Assembly (NCBI GenBank): GCA_964523735.1
Contig: CAZFYZ010000089.1
Coordinates: 1-15,785, forward strand
Origin: CAZFYZ01 sp964523735
GTDB lineage: Bacteria > Armatimonadota > UBA5829
Direction: 5' to 3'
DNA: 15,785 nt
Below are positions 14,344-15,785 of the stretch, in pieces. Numbering within the stretch: the stretch's first letter is position 1; each line of letters begins with the position of its first letter. Made by a program: the position numbers and the translations under genes. The notes beneath the pieces were generated by a model. It saw only the letters and a program-made list of their open reading frames with translations. It ran no database searches and had not been told where the DNA came from.

Positions 14344-15465
14344 ATGGGAACAGCTTACACACCAGGCTTAACAGTCAGCCCTGGCACGATCGTGAAGAAG
14401 ACGCGCAGGCTCCCTCTCAAGGGCCAGGTGACGGTTAAGGTCGGCGAGCAGGTCAAGGCGGACACTGTTGTCGCGCGGACCGAGATACCGGGAATCATAC
14501 AGACCGTCAAAGTGGCGGAGCTTCTTGGCCTTGAGCCGCCGGAGGCGCTTGCCGCCCTAATGATAGGCGAGGGCGACACGGTCGAGGCGGGCCAGATTAT
14601 TGCAGAGAGCAAGTCATTCTTTGGCCTGTTCAAGTCCGAGGTCAAGTCTCCTTACAAGGGCAAGGTGGAACTGATCTCGACCGCGACCGGCCACATTGGC
14701 GTCAGACTGCCGTCCAACCCGATCGAAGTGGACGCCTACATGGACGGGGTCGTGAGCGAAGTGATCCCGAACGAAGGCGTTGTCGTCGAGACCTACGGCG
14801 CACTGGTGCAGGGCATCTTCGGCGTCGGCGGCGAGCGAACGGGACTAGTGGTCGCGCCAGGCGCATCTCCCGACGCGGCACTGACCGAGGAAATGATCAC
14901 CGCCGATCACGCCGGAGCCGTTCTGATTGGCGGGGCGGGGGTGACGCGGGGCGCATTGAGAAAGGCGGCGTCCGTAGGGGCAAGGGGGGTGGTCGTTGGC
15001 GCGATTGTGGATACGGACCTGATAGACTACATCGGCCACGACATCGGCGTCGCTATCACAGGCCAGGAGGACATCGTCACCACCCTCATTCTGACTGAGG
15101 GCTTCGGCTCGATCAAGATGGCCGAGCGGACGTTCAACCTGCTCAAGTCTCTGGAGGGCCGGCAAGTCTCGATCAACGGCGCCACTCAGATCAGAGCGGG
15201 CGTCATCCGTCCTGAGGTTGTTGCACCACTCGGCAGTCGCCCGGAGGGACCATCGGTCCATCACAAGGGCCAACTGCTTGAGGTCGGCAGCAACATCCGC
15301 GTGATCCGCGAGCCCTACTTTGGCGCGCTTGGCAATGTGATTGCTCTACCGCCTGAGCCGGTCGAAGTCGAGTCCGGCGCCGTGGTCAGAATCCTGGAGG
15401 CGGAACTGGCCGATGGCTCGATAGTGCGGGTGCCGAGGGCGAACGTGGAGATAATAGAAGGCTAG
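14344..15465 (+). CDS. Barrel-sandwich/KOW domain partner of the MutL-like ATPase
   Basis: This 373-residue cytoplasmic protein has no function I can name. Residues 18-50 (RRLPLKGQVTVKVGEQVKADTVVART) and 74-125 (GEGDTVEAGQIIAESK, then SPYKGKVELIS) look like halves of a barrel-sandwich (biotinyl/lipoyl-like) hybrid, without a biotinylated or lipoylated lysine motif. Residues 130-170 are glycine-rich beta strands. Residues 185-255 are alpha/beta-like (AGAVLIGGAGVTRGALRKAASVGARGVVVGAI). The C-terminal 313-371 resembles a KOW/SH3 barrel (VGSNIRVIREPYFGALGNVIALP). The ATG at 14344 has GGAG (14335-14338) upstream and lies two bases past the mutL-like stop. Tight linkage suggests a complex with the ATPase; that is inference. 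Confidence 0.8.
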   Translation: MGTAYTPGLTVSPGTIVKKTRRLPLKGQVTVKVGEQVKADTVVARTEIPGIIQTVKVAELLGLEPPEALAALMIGEGDTVEAGQIIAESKSFFGLFKSEVKSPYKGKVELISTATGHIGVRLPSNPIEVDAYMDGVVSEVIPNEGVVVETYGALVQGIFGVGGERTGLVVAPGASPDAALTEEMITADHAGAVLIGGAGVTRGALRKAASVGARGVVVGAIVDTDLIDYIGHDIGVAITGQEDIVTTLILTEGFGSIKMAERTFNLLKSLEGRQVSINGATQIRAGVIRPEVVAPLGSRPEGPSVHHKGQLLEVGSNIRVIREPYFGALGNVIALPPEPVEVESGAVVRILEAELADGSIVRVPRANVEIIEG

Positions 15466-15492
15466 AAGTATTGGCTTTCAGACTGCATCCTT

Positions 15493-15557
15493 GTCATTCC
15501 GAGCGTAGCGAGGAATCCGCTTTTGAGGCTGAGATCCCTCACTACGCTCAGAAGAAC
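15493..15557. repeat. Palindromic repeat between convergent genes
   Basis: Two 25-base arms, 15493-15517 (GTCATTCCGAGCGTAGCGAG, then GAATC) and 15533-15557 (GATCCCTCACTACGCTCAGA, then AGAAC), are inverted copies with about five mismatches. Most would be G-U wobbles in minus-strand RNA. It resembles the widespread extragenic palindromes that begin GTCATTC and end CTCAGAATGAC. It lies between the KOW gene and the fucosidase-like gene and might serve as a transcription end for both. Confidence 0.65.
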
Positions 15558-15559
15558 CT

Positions 15560-15785
15560 CTACTTCATGAACAGTTCCACGACCGGCACAGTCACGTTCG
15601 GTCTGACAACCGGCAGCGTGAGCGTGATTGCGTCCTCGCCACTCTTGTTCCATATTTCGTGCCAGTGGCTCTTCTCGCACTTGATCTCGGAGGCATCGTT
15701 CAGCAACTGGGCATACTCCACCCTGCCCCCGAACCCTTCGAGGTAGAGTTGCCCGAACGGCCACTCGAAGATGTGCACGTACATC
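15560..15785 (-). CDS. C-terminal end of an alpha-L-fucosidase-like (GH29) protein, partial
   Basis: The gene enters from the right edge; the last 74 or so residues are visible and end at a TAG at 15560-15562. YVHIFEWPFGQLYLEGFGGRVEYAQLLND followed by ITLTLPVVRPNVTVPVVEL matches the small beta-sandwich that closes GH29 alpha-L-fucosidases (usually LYLHVFDWPxDGxLxLxGL, LPxxxPDxxxxVVxLE). The catalytic domain would lie outside the window, so the enzyme class rests on this tail only. The Met near the edge is internal, not a start. It ends three bases before the palindromic repeat. Confidence 0.6.
   Translation of the reverse strand, partial: MYVHIFEWPFGQLYLEGFGGRVEYAQLLNDASEIKCEKSHWHEIWNKSGEDAITLTLPVVRPNVTVPVVELFMK

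Overview
The window looks like chromosomal DNA from a diderm bacterium with moderately high GC. TTG and GTG starts are frequent and Shine-Dalgarno sites range from good to weak. A periplasmic Skp/OmpH-type chaperone, a secreted heparinase-like protein, a glutamate-mutase-type MutL paired with a barrel-sandwich/KOW protein, a small RRM protein and the tail of what looks like a GH29 alpha-L-fucosidase would fit Armatimonadota or a related uncultured lineage. That assignment is an inference from gene content, with no marker-gene proof. There is no rRNA, tRNA, CRISPR array, transposase or phage gene.

Left part (1-4035): the 5' end of a Cys/His-rich secreted protein runs off the left edge on the minus strand. 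It is divergent from ftsY (SRP receptor), which has a textbook promoter. A family 2 glycosyltransferase and a ZupT-like ZIP metal transporter follow ftsY on the same strand. An AraC-type regulator with a PocR-like sensor domain comes next, but no obvious target genes lie beside it.

Middle (4036-8214): greA, an isochorismatase-fold hydrolase and an Aag/MPG-type alkyladenine DNA glycosylase form a tight plus-strand operon. It abuts, with no spacer, a convergent stand-alone Lrp/AsnC ligand-binding (RAM) protein. Divergent from that is an acidic protein with an excisionase-like helix-turn-helix and a coiled coil, probably made from a leaderless or nearly leaderless mRNA. A minus-strand HtrA-like serine protease carrying TPRs instead of a PDZ domain is convergent with it and has two hairpins in its leader.

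Right part (8215-15785): a short RRM/RGG protein on the minus strand has a long leader, a near-perfect operator-like palindrome at its promoter and a downstream terminator. Upstream of it is an 809-residue secreted heparinase II/III-like protein in which the usual catalytic positions look degenerate. Then come plus-strand genes for a Skp/OmpH-like chaperone and a two-gene unit: a MutL-like ASKHA ATPase and a barrel-sandwich plus KOW protein. This unit is the best candidate for an undescribed system here. The window closes with the C-terminus of the fucosidase-like protein on the minus strand. Three imperfect palindromic repeats sit in the intergenic gaps of this right part.

Window-wide pattern: most genes have a recognisable sigma70-type promoter, and several use an extended -10 of the form TGn followed by TAGAAT or TATAAT. 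This decided several start codons.
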